NCBI GenBank assembly: GCA_900471515.1
Contig: UCFC01000061.1
Location: 1-57,655, forward strand
DNA length: 57,655 bases
Source: Hyphomicrobiales bacterium
GTDB taxonomy: Bacteria > Pseudomonadota > Alphaproteobacteria > Rhizobiales > Rhizobiaceae
Direction of reading: 5' to 3'
In this document: positions 23,516 through 31,213 of the stretch, in pieces
How the letters are laid out: each line of letters begins with the position of its first letter
How positions within the stretch are numbered: the first letter of the stretch is position 1
The notes under the pieces: generated by a model
What the model saw: the letters and a program-made list of their open reading frames with translations, nothing else
The model's database searches: none
Told to the model about the DNA's origin: nothing
Program-made: the position numbers and the translations under genes

Positions 23516-24646
23516 ATGACATCGATATCAACGGTGAACAATTCGACGGCGTTGACCCTGCTGCGGAAGGTCGCCGAGTATAATGCCAAGAGCAGCGCGA
23601 AGCCGGCCGGCTCCGGTGCGAGCCAGATTCTCAGCGCAGTCTCCGGCCAGGGCGCCGATCCCCTGAAAATGGCCGAGGGGACGATTGCCCGCATCCTCTA
23701 CGGCAACGGTCAGGTCATCGTCGGCGGCGTCAACAGCAATGTTCAGGGCACTGACGGCGACGACATCATCCGGGTCGGTATCGGCAGCAGCGTCAGCGGC
23801 GGCGCCGGAAATGACATTATCAGTGCAGGCCCGTTCAGCACGATCAGCGGCGGAGACGGCGACGACCAGATCAATACGCACGGAGGTTCTACTATCGACG
23901 GCGGTGCCGGAAATGACACTATCACTACAGCCGCCTATTCCGCTGTCACAGGCGGTGATGGAGATGACTGGATCTACGCAGGAGGAGGAAGTGTCGTTTA
24001 TGGCGGCGCCGGCGCGGACAATATTTCAATAGACAACGGCGAGGCTCATGGCGGGGATGGGGCAGACACCATTCTTTCCGGGCAAGATGGCAACCGGATC
24101 GACGGTGGTGCGGGGGATGACACTATCTACCTCTTCGGAGAGACCGTGCTGAACTACTCCGCGGGCGACGGAAGCGATACGATCAGAATCTTTTCCGGCA
24201 ATTCGACTCTTCAGTTGGGGGAAGGCTTCACCGCTGAGAACACGAATATTGCGATCGATGGCGACAAAGCGTTCATCACGTTCGATGGCGATGAATCGAC
24301 CCAGCTGACCGTCAAGCTGAGTGAGGTATCTCCAGACGGCTCGCTGACCCTCGCCTTCTCGGACGGGTCCACTCAAGAGCTGAACTTGGACCCTTCAGCG
24401 TCGACGTACGCAAAGTTTCACAGCGATAGCACCGTCCTGATGAACAAGCCCATTTCGAGCACTGACCGGTCAACGTCGCTGTTCTTCGACTTCTGATAGA
24501 GCCAGTGAAAGACAAGGATCTTCGGCGCCCCCGGCGTCGAAGGTTCGCCAGACCGCACTTGCGCGCGCCAGCGAGCCCCGATCATCGACGAATTCGACGA
24601 TGATGTTGGTTCCTCCTTGGGCTGATTGCCGCCGAATTGGGCGGCA
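23362..24646 (+). repeat. Tandem duplication unit, copy 1 (RTX gene with its flanks)
   Basis: This roughly 1.29-kb segment, from an AT-rich promoter region through the RTX gene to a shared 3' segment, is repeated at 24657-25946. The RTX start codons are 1295 bp apart. The 5' halves and 3' flanks are almost identical; the gene's second half has diverged. Confidence 0.9.
23516..24496 (+). CDS. RTX/hemolysin-type calcium-binding protein, copy 1
   Basis: A 326-residue secreted-type protein. Residues 1-75 are a unique N-terminal domain without a Sec signal (TSISTVNNSTALTLLRKVAE). About residues 75-220 are calcium-binding nonapeptide repeats (GTDGDDIIR, SGGAGNDII, SGGDGDDQI, DGGAGNDTI, TGGDGDDWI, YGGAGADNI, HGGDGADTI, DGGAGDDTI), forming a beta-roll. 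The C-terminal part ends STSLFFDF, an acidic-hydrophobic tail like that of type I secretion substrates. No type I exporter genes are in the window. Rhizobial relatives act outside the cell in binding or exopolysaccharide modification; no catalytic domain is visible here. The second copy lies 315 bp downstream. Confidence 0.87.
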   Translation: MTSISTVNNSTALTLLRKVAEYNAKSSAKPAGSGASQILSAVSGQGADPLKMAEGTIARILYGNGQVIVGGVNSNVQGTDGDDIIRVGIGSSVSGGAGNDIISAGPFSTISGGDGDDQINTHGGSTIDGGAGNDTITTAAYSAVTGGDGDDWIYAGGGSVVYGGAGADNISIDNGEAHGGDGADTILSGQDGNRIDGGAGDDTIYLFGETVLNYSAGDGSDTIRIFSGNSTLQLGEGFTAENTNIAIDGDKAFITFDGDESTQLTVKLSEVSPDGSLTLAFSDGSTQELNLDPSASTYAKFHSDSTVLMNKPISSTDRSTSLFFDF

Positions 24647-24810
24647 AGCGTGTGTAACTTCCTACAGTTGCTGTTATCGCGCCGTTAACCTCTGCAATCT
24701 ACGGTCGCAATCGTTTGATCCATATTCATTTCAGTTCCCGGCATGACGCCGCAGGCTCCAGGCATGTCGCCCGATGAGAGGGGCACCGGCATGCGAGAAA
24801 GGGAACCACA
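24497..24810. other. 314-bp gap between the RTX copies
   Basis: No gene. It consists of the 3' flank of copy 1 (to about 24646, repeated at about 25800-25946) and the promoter flank of copy 2. It contains the perfect inverted repeat ATCATCGACGAATTCGACGATGAT-type element around 24581-24605 (arms ATCATCG and CGATGAT), also present after copy 2, which may act as a transcript end, although no T-run follows. Confidence 0.55.
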
Positions 24811-25946
24811 ATGACATCGATATCAACGGTGAATAACTCGACGGCATTGACCCTGCTGCGGAAGGTCGCTGAGTATAATGCCAAGAGCAGTGCGAAGCCG
24901 GCCGGCTCCGGCGCGAGCCAGATTCTCAGCGCACTCTCCGGCCAGGGCATCGATCCCCTGAAAATGGCCGAGGGCGCCATCACCCGCATCCTCTACGGCA
25001 ACGGTCAGGTCATCGTCGGCGGCGTCAACAGCAATGTTCAGGGCACTGACGGCGACGATATCATCCGGGTCGGCATTGGCAGCAGCGTCAGCGGCGGCGC
25101 CGGAAATGACATTATCAGTGCAGGCCCCTTCAGCACGGTCAGCGGCGGCGGCGGCGACGACTCGATCAGTACCCAGGGAGGCTCGACCATCGACGGCGGC
25201 GCCGGAAATGACACCATTGATACTGGCCCCTATTCCACCGTCACAGGCGGCGATGGTGACGACTGGATCACAACAGCGGGGCGGAGTGTTGCCTACGGCG
25301 GTACTGGCGCTGACAATATCGCTGTCAGTTACGAGGGCAAGGCTTATGGCGGAGATGGTGCCGACACCATCTTTTCGGTACAGGGTGGCAACCAGATCGA
25401 TGGTGGTGCCGGCGATGACACTCTCATATTGATGGGCGATACAACTCTTACGTATTCGGCCGGTGACGGGAACGACAGGATCGACATCTCTTGGGGCGAT
25501 TCCACCCTTCAGTTGGGGGAAGGTTTCACCGCCGAGAACACGAAAATTGCGATCGATGGTAACAAGGCGGTCATCACATTCGATGGCGATGAATCCACCC
25601 ATCTGACCGTCTACCTGCGTGACAAGGTCGCTCCTGGATCTCTGACCCTCGCGTTCTCGGACGGATCGACCCAGAAAGTCGCGTACGACCCTTCATCATC
25701 AATGTATGGCAAAACCCCGAGCGCATATGCCGGCCAAATGATGAGTAACGCCTATTTCGAGCACTGACCGGTCAACGTTGCTGTTCTTCGGCTTTTGATA
25801 GAACCAGTGAAAGACAAGGATCTTCGGCGCCCCCGGCGTCGCAGGTCCGCCAGACCGCACTTGCGCGCGGCAGCGAGCCGATCATCGACGAATTCGACGA
25901 TGATGTTGGTTCTTCCTTGGGCTGATTGCCGCCGAATAAGGCGGCA
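24657..25946 (+). repeat. Tandem duplication unit, copy 2
   Basis: Second copy of the unit at 23362-24646. Its right edge runs directly into a copied 5' stub of the DLH gene at 25943; the join shares the bases GGCA, compatible with a microhomology-mediated deletion or duplication. Confidence 0.88.
24811..25767 (+). CDS. RTX/hemolysin-type calcium-binding protein, copy 2 with altered C-terminus
   Basis: A 318-residue paralogue of the protein at 23516-24496. The first 115 residues are nearly identical; the later repeats and C-terminal domain have diverged. The nonapeptide repeats are retained (SGGAGNDII, DGGAGNDTI, TGGDGDDWI, YGGDGADTI, DGGAGDDTL). Between two blocks conserved in both genes this copy has four extra bases, so the shared 3' DNA is read in another frame and the protein ends NAYFEH instead of STSLFFDF. 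The out-of-frame DNA would still read STLLFFGF. If the tail is the type I secretion signal, export may be impaired. It could still be functional if the signal lies further upstream. Confidence 0.82.
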   Translation: MTSISTVNNSTALTLLRKVAEYNAKSSAKPAGSGASQILSALSGQGIDPLKMAEGAITRILYGNGQVIVGGVNSNVQGTDGDDIIRVGIGSSVSGGAGNDIISAGPFSTVSGGGGDDSISTQGGSTIDGGAGNDTIDTGPYSTVTGGDGDDWITTAGRSVAYGGTGADNIAVSYEGKAYGGDGADTIFSVQGGNQIDGGAGDDTLILMGDTTLTYSAGDGNDRIDISWGDSTLQLGEGFTAENTKIAIDGNKAVITFDGDESTHLTVYLRDKVAPGSLTLAFSDGSTQKVAYDPSSSMYGKTPSAYAGQMMSNAYFEH

Positions 25947-26107
25947 GCGGCCAGGCGCTCGCCCATGATGTCGGTCGCCTTGCGCGGCCCGAGCGCGTCC
26001 ATGTAATAGAGAATGCCGGGCAGAACCTTGCCCTCGCTGCCTTCGGGGCGGAAAATCGACGCCCTGGCAACGCCGTCGGCTGTCGTGATTTCAATATCGC
26101 GTTTCAT
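25943..26107 (-). pseudogene. Truncated copy of the dienelactone hydrolase 5' end
   Basis: These bases copy 22891-23055 almost exactly (first 55 codons of the DLH gene, same strand), and the match continues upstream to about 26195. The reading frame then runs into the 3' flank of RTX copy 2, giving a chimeric frame to 25772 with no sense as a protein. The catalytic residues are absent. It is a remnant of a larger duplicated unit that once contained DLH next to RTX. Confidence 0.88.
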
Positions 26108-26419
26108 GAACCAATCCCTTTGATTTTAAAGCAGCCCGAAGCCGCTGCCGCCAATCTGGCAAAGGCGGGCGACAGTCTCAAGACACGAATATGTGGCGGC
26201 TCGCCTCACTCATCATGCCTGAGGGCCGCGTCCGGCCCTCAGGCTCACAGCCGAATGCTGAATAACCGGACGGCCCAGCGCATCAGGCTGTCGTCAAGCC
26301 AGCCCTCGGGCCATGCGACCGGAAGGTGATCGGCGCAGATCGGACCTCTGTCGCCCGTCTCTTCGCCGAGCGGGAAGGCATCGGGAACTGGCGCGTCGTC
26401 CTGACCATGTGCGGTGCGA

Positions 26420-26878
26420 TTATCGTTGGCGGAGCGGAGGGCCGGTGAACCTGCAGCCATATTGCCCCGCCAGAGCGTTGAGTTCCTTGCCGTGCTGCGG
26501 GATTTGCAGGCCATCTCGCGCCGCAGCGGCAAAGAAGCTTTCGAAGCCGCCGGGTGTGAGGCAGGTGATGAAGCGTGCGGGCGTGCTGCTGACGATATGA
26601 AAGGCATGCTCCTTGCCGCGCGGCACGAAGACAGTGTCGCCGGCCCCGCGACGGAAGGTCTCTCCCTCCAGCCAGAATTCCGCTTCGCCATCGACAATGT
26701 GGATCGTTTCGTCCTCGTTTTCGTGAACGTGGCGGGGTGGCCCGCTATCGGGCGCGCCGACAGCGGAGAACATGCCGAGCAGGCCGTTCGTCTCATGAGG
26801 GGTAAGCAGGATCTTATAGACGGAATGCAGCCAGGACACGGTCGTGCCGGCCGGCAATATGTCGGCGTAAAGGGTCAT
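26420..26878 (-). CDS. Cupin-domain protein
   Basis: A 152-residue single-cupin protein. Cupin motif 1 is PPRHVHENEDETIHIVDGE and motif 2 is GAGDTVFVPRGKEHAF, with metal-binding histidines and glutamate in place. A C-terminal segment around ITCLTPGGFESFFAA is common in small quercetinase-like or stress-response cupins. The start at 26878 (MTLYADILPAG) is preferred; a longer frame to 26959 has no ribosome binding site. It is divergent from a LysR-family gene 119 bp away, which may control it. Substrate unknown. Confidence 0.8.
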   Translation of the reverse strand: MTLYADILPAGTTVSWLHSVYKILLTPHETNGLLGMFSAVGAPDSGPPRHVHENEDETIHIVDGEAEFWLEGETFRRGAGDTVFVPRGKEHAFHIVSSTPARFITCLTPGGFESFFAAAARDGLQIPQHGKELNALAGQYGCRFTGPPLRQR

Positions 26879-26997
26879 GATGTTGATCGTCCCAAGGAAA
26901 GTGAACCAGAGCGCGACCGGCCGGTATCGCCAGATGACTTCTCGCGCAAACGAGGTCATAAATGAAATCGACAGTTTGTATTCCAGGTATTCACCCT

Positions 26998-28038
26998 ATG
27001 AATTTCCGTGCCTTCGATCTCAACCTGCTGCGCGTGCTGGATGCGATGCTGTCGCTGCGCAACACGACACGCGTCGGCGAGACCGTCGGTCTCAGCCAGC
27101 CTGCCGTCAGTTCGGCGCTCAGGCGGCTTCGCGATATTCTTGGCGATCCGTTATTCGTGCGGGAAGGCAATCTTCTCGTTCCTACAGGCTTTGCCCTTTC
27201 CCTTCAGGTCCCGGTGCGCGCAGCGCTCGAAAGCCTCGAACACGCGTTATCGGGCGGGGGAAGCTTCGACCCTTCCAGGAGCCAGCGGTCGTTCGTGATC
27301 GGGGCGTCGGATTATTTCCACGAGATGCTGATGCCGCAGCTTGCGGACCTGTTGACGCGGAACGCGCCGAACATGCGGCTGAAGATGCTGCCGGCCGCGA
27401 CCGCGAGCTTTCCGGCCATGCTGGCGGCGGAGCGGTTCGACGTGGTGCTTTCGATCTCCATCGATCCGCCGGTCTGGATCGAGAAACAACGCGCCTTTCA
27501 GGCGACGAATATGGTCGTCGCACGGCAGGATCATCCGATGCTGCGCGGCCTAACATGGGGAAGCGTGCTTCCTCTCGACCTCTTCTGCGGCCTGCCGCAT
27601 GTGATCTTCTCCGTCACCGACGATTTCAGCCATTTCGAGGATGCCGCGCTGGAGCGGATCGGCCGATCGCGCAATGTGCGTTTCACCATGCCGGGCTATT
27701 ACGGTGTCGGCCGCGTGGCGGCCCAGAGCGATCTGATCGGCGTGCTGCCGGCACGATTTGCCCTGTCGGTTGCCGATAAGCTCGGACTGGTGGCTTACCG
27801 CCTGCCGTTCGAGATGCCGCTGATCGACATGTATCTCTACTGGCGCAAACGCGATATGAGCAACCGGGAGCACGAGTGGTTGCGTGGCCTGATCATCGAT
27901 CTCCTGAAGCCGCTCGACGAAGTGAGCTTTCCCGTCACGGCTGAGGAATTCGGCGCGCGGCCTGCCTGGACGCGGTCTCCAAAGGATCAGGCGTCGAGCA
28001 CCCGCCGTTTGGGAAGCGAGATCAGTCCCTTGAAGTGA
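26998..28038 (+). CDS. LysR-family regulator (NodD-like N-terminus)
   Basis: A 346-residue LysR-type regulator. The HTH is FRAFDLNLLRVLDAML, GETVGLSQPAVSSALRRLR, GDPLFVREG at about residues 3-55, with the DLNLL start seen in the NodD/NahR branch. The effector domain spans about 92-300, and the tail after about residue 310 is unusually long and proline/serine-rich. An upstream ATG at 26962 is possible. It is divergent from the cupin gene. Its last 52 bases overlap the convergent small gene at 27987-28244. The effector cannot be deduced. Confidence 0.85.
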   Translation: MNFRAFDLNLLRVLDAMLSLRNTTRVGETVGLSQPAVSSALRRLRDILGDPLFVREGNLLVPTGFALSLQVPVRAALESLEHALSGGGSFDPSRSQRSFVIGASDYFHEMLMPQLADLLTRNAPNMRLKMLPAATASFPAMLAAERFDVVLSISIDPPVWIEKQRAFQATNMVVARQDHPMLRGLTWGSVLPLDLFCGLPHVIFSVTDDFSHFEDAALERIGRSRNVRFTMPGYYGVGRVAAQSDLIGVLPARFALSVADKLGLVAYRLPFEMPLIDMYLYWRKRDMSNREHEWLRGLIIDLLKPLDEVSFPVTAEEFGARPAWTRSPKDQASSTRRLGSEISPLK

Positions 28039-28244
28039 GTAGCAATCCGGCCTTCACGACTGGCGTCTTCCGCCTCCCAGCCGAATTTCCACGCGTCGTG
28101 CCGCGCAAGCCAATCGCCGAGAGCACCGGCATCGTCGGTGGGCATCCTGTGCGGTTCGAGATAGGGGTTCTCGTGCGCCTTCAATCCAAGCACGCAGGCC
28201 CGTGAACCTTCTTCCTGCAGATCGATCAGCTCTTCAATCGTCAT
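27987..28244 (-). CDS. Small RMF/CrpP-like protein
   Basis: An 85-residue protein with a pattern reminiscent of ribosome modulation factor and CrpP-type small proteins: EEGSRACVLGLKAHENPYL, then WLARHDAWKFGWEAED (G-x2-A-x3-G, NPY, W-x2-GW). The start at 28244 has GAGG seven bases upstream. The gene overlaps the 3' end of the convergent LysR gene by 52 bases. RMF-like proteins bind ribosomes in stationary phase; CrpP-like ones have been linked to fluoroquinolone tolerance. Either role is only suggested by the motif. Confidence 0.6.
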   Translation of the reverse strand: MTIEELIDLQEEGSRACVLGLKAHENPYLEPHRMPTDDAGALGDWLARHDAWKFGWEAEDASREGRIATHFKGLISLPKRRVLDA

Positions 28245-28418
28245 ATGCAATCCTCAACGGTGCGATGAGGCTAACATCATCGGCCGCTCATGCAAGGGAT
28301 TGCTAATTAATGAGTTAATCCGGGACAATCGGCGTCGTGAGGGTGACGTGACCGGATAAGCCAGTCAGCCGTCACCGGTGGCGGCCACCAAGGGGCTTTT
28401 TCGGATTTCAGGCAATTG

Positions 28419-28691
28419 TCAAAGCCGGTTCTGCGGAGATCGCGGATCGATGTCCGATGAGGTAATCCAGACCCGCCCGTCATAGGCCAGTTCGCCATGC
28501 GCAAACTTGCGGTCGGCGATACCCTCATACAGGTCAAGCCTCTCCAGGAGGCCTTGGATCATGTCACCAGCGAAGGAAGGAAGAGCATCGCCTGCTATGC
28601 ATACGGCCTGATGCAGATCTCCTTCGGCCATGACCAGAACAGCGTGGGTGCCACAAAGGCGGATTTTACCGGGCACGGTTACGAGCGACAT
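28419..28691 (-). CDS. Hypothetical 90-residue protein
   Basis: A 90-residue frame with a good ribosome binding site (GAGGAG, about six bases before the ATG at 28691). The product starts SLVTVPGKIRLCGTHAVLVM and contains two cysteines (about residues 13 and 31) and an acidic middle LLERLDLYEGIADRKF. No domain, signal peptide or membrane helix is recognised. It is 174 bp from the RMF-like gene on the same strand; that gap holds no convincing gene. Confidence 0.5.
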   Translation of the reverse strand: MSLVTVPGKIRLCGTHAVLVMAEGDLHQAVCIAGDALPSFAGDMIQGLLERLDLYEGIADRKFAHGELAYDGRVWITSSDIDPRSPQNRL

Positions 28692-29155
28692 TTTGGTCTC
28701 CTCAAAAATTGCCGGAGAATGTTGCAGCGTTCCTGAGGCTAAGGAGCCATGGTTAATGAAAGGTTAATATCAATCGTCAACCGATCGGGCGATCCGCCGC
28801 CTTGAAAGAGACGGAGCACAGGCCGCAGAAGTCCGGCTTCTCACTCAAGGTCATAAAACTGCAGGGAATCTGGTCGTCGGCTTGTGATCGGTCCCATCGC
28901 GTAATCCTGCAATCTTCCGCTTCGGGACGTGCCGCATCCTTCAACGAGACTGATGGCTATGCGAATGCCGTTCGTTGTGATTTGTTCGCCTTGCCGATCG
29001 CTTGACAGGCGGGGCAGGGATGCGGGTTGGGCACCCGGATCCTGTCGTTGGGTACAGTATGGCGATGATCTGAGTTCGGACCCGCTGCCGTTCGTGCTCC
29101 TGCGCAATGGTTCGGCCGGCATGAACGCTATGAATGACGAGGGGACGTGAAATCG
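28692..29155. other. 464-bp gap before the hydroxylase gene
   Basis: A few short frames occur (for example 28802-29005) but none has a good ribosome binding site and recognisable content. The left half around 28749-28785 is AT-rich and probably holds the promoter of the minus-strand gene at 28419. I see no further structure. Confidence 0.4.
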
Positions 29156-30073
29156 ATGTCGAAAGCCGCTGCCGCCGCAAGGCTTGTCCTTGCCTATCTG
29201 TCCTGGCCGCTGGTGTTTTTCTCCGGCCTGACGGGCGCATATTTCGCCTTTGCCAGCGACACCCCGATGATCGCATTTGTGGCCGTCTACGCCGGTGCGG
29301 TGTCTTCGCTCTTCCTGCTCGAACGCACCATTCCCTATGAAGAGCGCTGGCTTCAGCCGGATGGCGAGACGGCGAATGACATTGCCCATACGGTGCTGAC
29401 CAAGGGGCTGGTCGAGCTAGCGGCGCTTGCCGGCGTGATCTTTCCGATGCTCGCCGCCCGTCTGCTGCAGCCGGTCGCGGCCATGCAGTTCTCGCTCTGG
29501 CCGTCGTCCTGGCCGATGATCCTGCAGGCCTCCCTTGCCGTCGTCATTGCCGAGTTCGGCCTCTACTGGGCACACCGCATCGCCCATGAACGGCTGTTCT
29601 TCTGGCGCTTTCACGCGCTGCACCACAGCGTCACCCGGCTCTGGGTCATCAATACCGGCCGGTTCCATGTCATGGATTCTTTGTTCAAGGTGGCGCTGAG
29701 CCAGATCCCGCTCTATCTGCTCGGGGCGCCGCTGCAGGTCTTCTGGTGGCTTGGCGCCGTCACCGCCTTCATCGGCATCCTGACCCATTGCAATGTCGAT
29801 ATGCGCACAGGCGTTTTCGACCTCGTCTTCTCGACGCCGAGGCTGCATCGCTGGCACCATTCGAAGGATATCAGCGAGGGCAACACCAATTACGGCGAGA
29901 ATATCGTGCTGTTCGACCAGATCTTCGGCACCTATTTCAATCCCGACCGCCCGTCTTCGACCGATATCGGCATCAAGGGGCAGATCGCGCCCGATTTCGT
30001 CGGCCAGCTGACGCAACCCTTCACCAGGGACGGCGTGCGCCAGATCCTCGGCCGCCAGCCCAAGCGCGGCTGA
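29156..30073 (+). CDS. Sterol desaturase/fatty acid hydroxylase superfamily protein
   Basis: A 305-residue integral membrane di-iron hydroxylase-type protein. Several hydrophobic segments (LVLAYLSWPLVFFSGLTGAY, MIAFVAVYAGAVSSLFLL and others) carry the three histidine clusters of the family: HRIAHERLFFWRFHALHHS at about residues 139-157, HCNVDMRTG and RLHRWHHSKD. Such enzymes hydroxylate or desaturate lipids using oxygen at two irons. The ATG at 29156 is preferred to a GTG at 29147 that is only two bases from the GAGGGG element. It is followed by a LacI-type gene 77 bp on; no clear functional partner is nearby. Confidence 0.85.
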   Translation: MSKAAAAARLVLAYLSWPLVFFSGLTGAYFAFASDTPMIAFVAVYAGAVSSLFLLERTIPYEERWLQPDGETANDIAHTVLTKGLVELAALAGVIFPMLAARLLQPVAAMQFSLWPSSWPMILQASLAVVIAEFGLYWAHRIAHERLFFWRFHALHHSVTRLWVINTGRFHVMDSLFKVALSQIPLYLLGAPLQVFWWLGAVTAFIGILTHCNVDMRTGVFDLVFSTPRLHRWHHSKDISEGNTNYGENIVLFDQIFGTYFNPDRPSSTDIGIKGQIAPDFVGQLTQPFTRDGVRQILGRQPKRG

Positions 30074-30150
30074 GACCTCTCTCCGTCATCATTTCATGAC
30101 AATCGCCCCGTAAGAGCCTGCAAACTTCGACGGAAGCGGACGGTGCGGCG

Positions 30151-31194
30151 ATGACGACGTTGAAACAGGTTGCGCTCAGAGCTGGATGTTCCATGGCGAC
30201 GGCAAGCCGGGTGCTGAACCTCAGCGGTCCCGTCAGCCAGGCGGCGGCCCTTCGCGTGCGCCGCGCCGCAGCCGAAGTCGGCTATCGCGCAGCCGCGCCT
30301 TCGGCGCGCAGCGGCCGGCGGCCGGTCATCGGTGTGCTGGTGCCGAGCGTGACCAATCCGGTCTTTGCCTCGTCGCTCTCGGGCATCCAGAACCGCATGC
30401 TGGTTGCCGGCCACAGCGTTCTCATCGCGCAATCGAACTACGATCCCGATCAGGAGGCCGATGCCGTGGCGGGGCTGCTCGGCGAGCGGCCGACAGGGCT
30501 CATCCTCACCGTCTGCGATGCCGGCACCAGTGCCGCGCTCGCCCAGGACCTGCCGCCGACCGTGCTGCTCGGCAATCCGCCGACCGCCCGCTACCCGGCC
30601 GCCGTCACCGTCAACAACTATGCGGCAGGCTGCCGGCTGACCGAGCATCTCCTGTCCATGGGCCACCGGCGCATCCTCTATGTCTCCGGCAGTTTCAAGG
30701 CCTCGGACCGGGCGCTTTTGCGTTACCGCGGTTATCTGCAGACGATGGAGGCGGCCGGCGTGGCGCCGCTTGAGGCCGTGGAAGTGTCCTTCGTCAGCGG
30801 CTACGACCAGATGGATCTCGGCCAGGTTCTGCGCAGCGTCGCGCCGACGGCCATCATCGGCTCTAACGACCTGATCGCGCTCGGCGTCATCGGCGCCATC
30901 CACCGCGAGGGCCTGCGGGTGCCAGGCGACGTCTCGGTCGCCGGCTTCGACGGTATTGCCATCGGCAGGCTCATCAACCCGACGCTGACCTCGATCGAAA
31001 TGCCGGATCTCAGCATGGGGGCGACGGCGGCCTCGCTGCTGCTCGATATCGTCGAAAACGACGCGCCGCTGCGGCACCTGGAACTGTCGCATGCGCTGCA
31101 TTCCGGCGGCACGGTGCGCAACCTCGGCAAAGACGAAACCGCCGCACCCCCTTTGGGATGCGGCGGTTCCGGATCGAGACCGCGGGCGGCTTGA
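30151..31194 (+). CDS. LacI-family regulator, probable repressor of the convergent ABC operon
   Basis: A 347-residue LacI/GalR-type protein: HTH TLKQVALRAGCSMATASRVLN at about residues 3-23, a hinge region, and a periplasmic-binding-protein-like effector domain (PVIGVLVPSVTNPVFASSL to VAGFDGIAIGRLINPTLTS). The C-terminus extends about 20 residues beyond the usual GGTVR end because the reading frame runs through the operon's terminator hairpin. It converges on the five-gene ABC/metallophosphoesterase operon, and a LacI-type operator (TACAAGCGTTTCCA at 36347-36360) lies upstream of that operon's first gene. The effector is unknown. Confidence 0.88.
   Translation: MTTLKQVALRAGCSMATASRVLNLSGPVSQAAALRVRRAAAEVGYRAAAPSARSGRRPVIGVLVPSVTNPVFASSLSGIQNRMLVAGHSVLIAQSNYDPDQEADAVAGLLGERPTGLILTVCDAGTSAALAQDLPPTVLLGNPPTARYPAAVTVNNYAAGCRLTEHLLSMGHRRILYVSGSFKASDRALLRYRGYLQTMEAAGVAPLEAVEVSFVSGYDQMDLGQVLRSVAPTAIIGSNDLIALGVIGAIHREGLRVPGDVSVAGFDGIAIGRLINPTLTSIEMPDLSMGATAASLLLDIVENDAPLRHLELSHALHSGGTVRNLGKDETAAPPLGCGGSGSRPRAA
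31137..31168 (-). terminator. Intrinsic terminator of the ABC operon, inside the lacI 3' end
   Basis: AACCGCCGCA (31137-31146) pairs perfectly with TGCGGCGGTT (31159-31168), with extra CCC/GGG pairing in the loop. On the minus strand it is followed by TCGTCTTT and lies about 45 bases after the binding-protein stop, so it ends the minus-strand operon. It is read through as coding sequence at the end of lacI. Confidence 0.7.
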
Positions 31195-31213
31195 CCCGCG
31201 ATTGTCATGCGCT

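Noticed and set aside
23740..24140. Regularly spaced short DNA repeats resembling a CRISPR array
   Set aside because: They encode in-frame RTX nonapeptide repeats (GGxGxDxI) without conserved spacers or repeats of constant sequence.
25772..26107. 111-codon frame starting like dienelactone hydrolase
   Set aside because: Only the first 55 codons match the enzyme; the rest is out-of-frame flank of the RTX unit, so it is listed as a pseudogene remnant.
28749..28805. 18-codon frame after TAAGGAG
   Set aside because: The ribosome binding site is only two to three bases from the ATG and the peptide has no distinguishing features.
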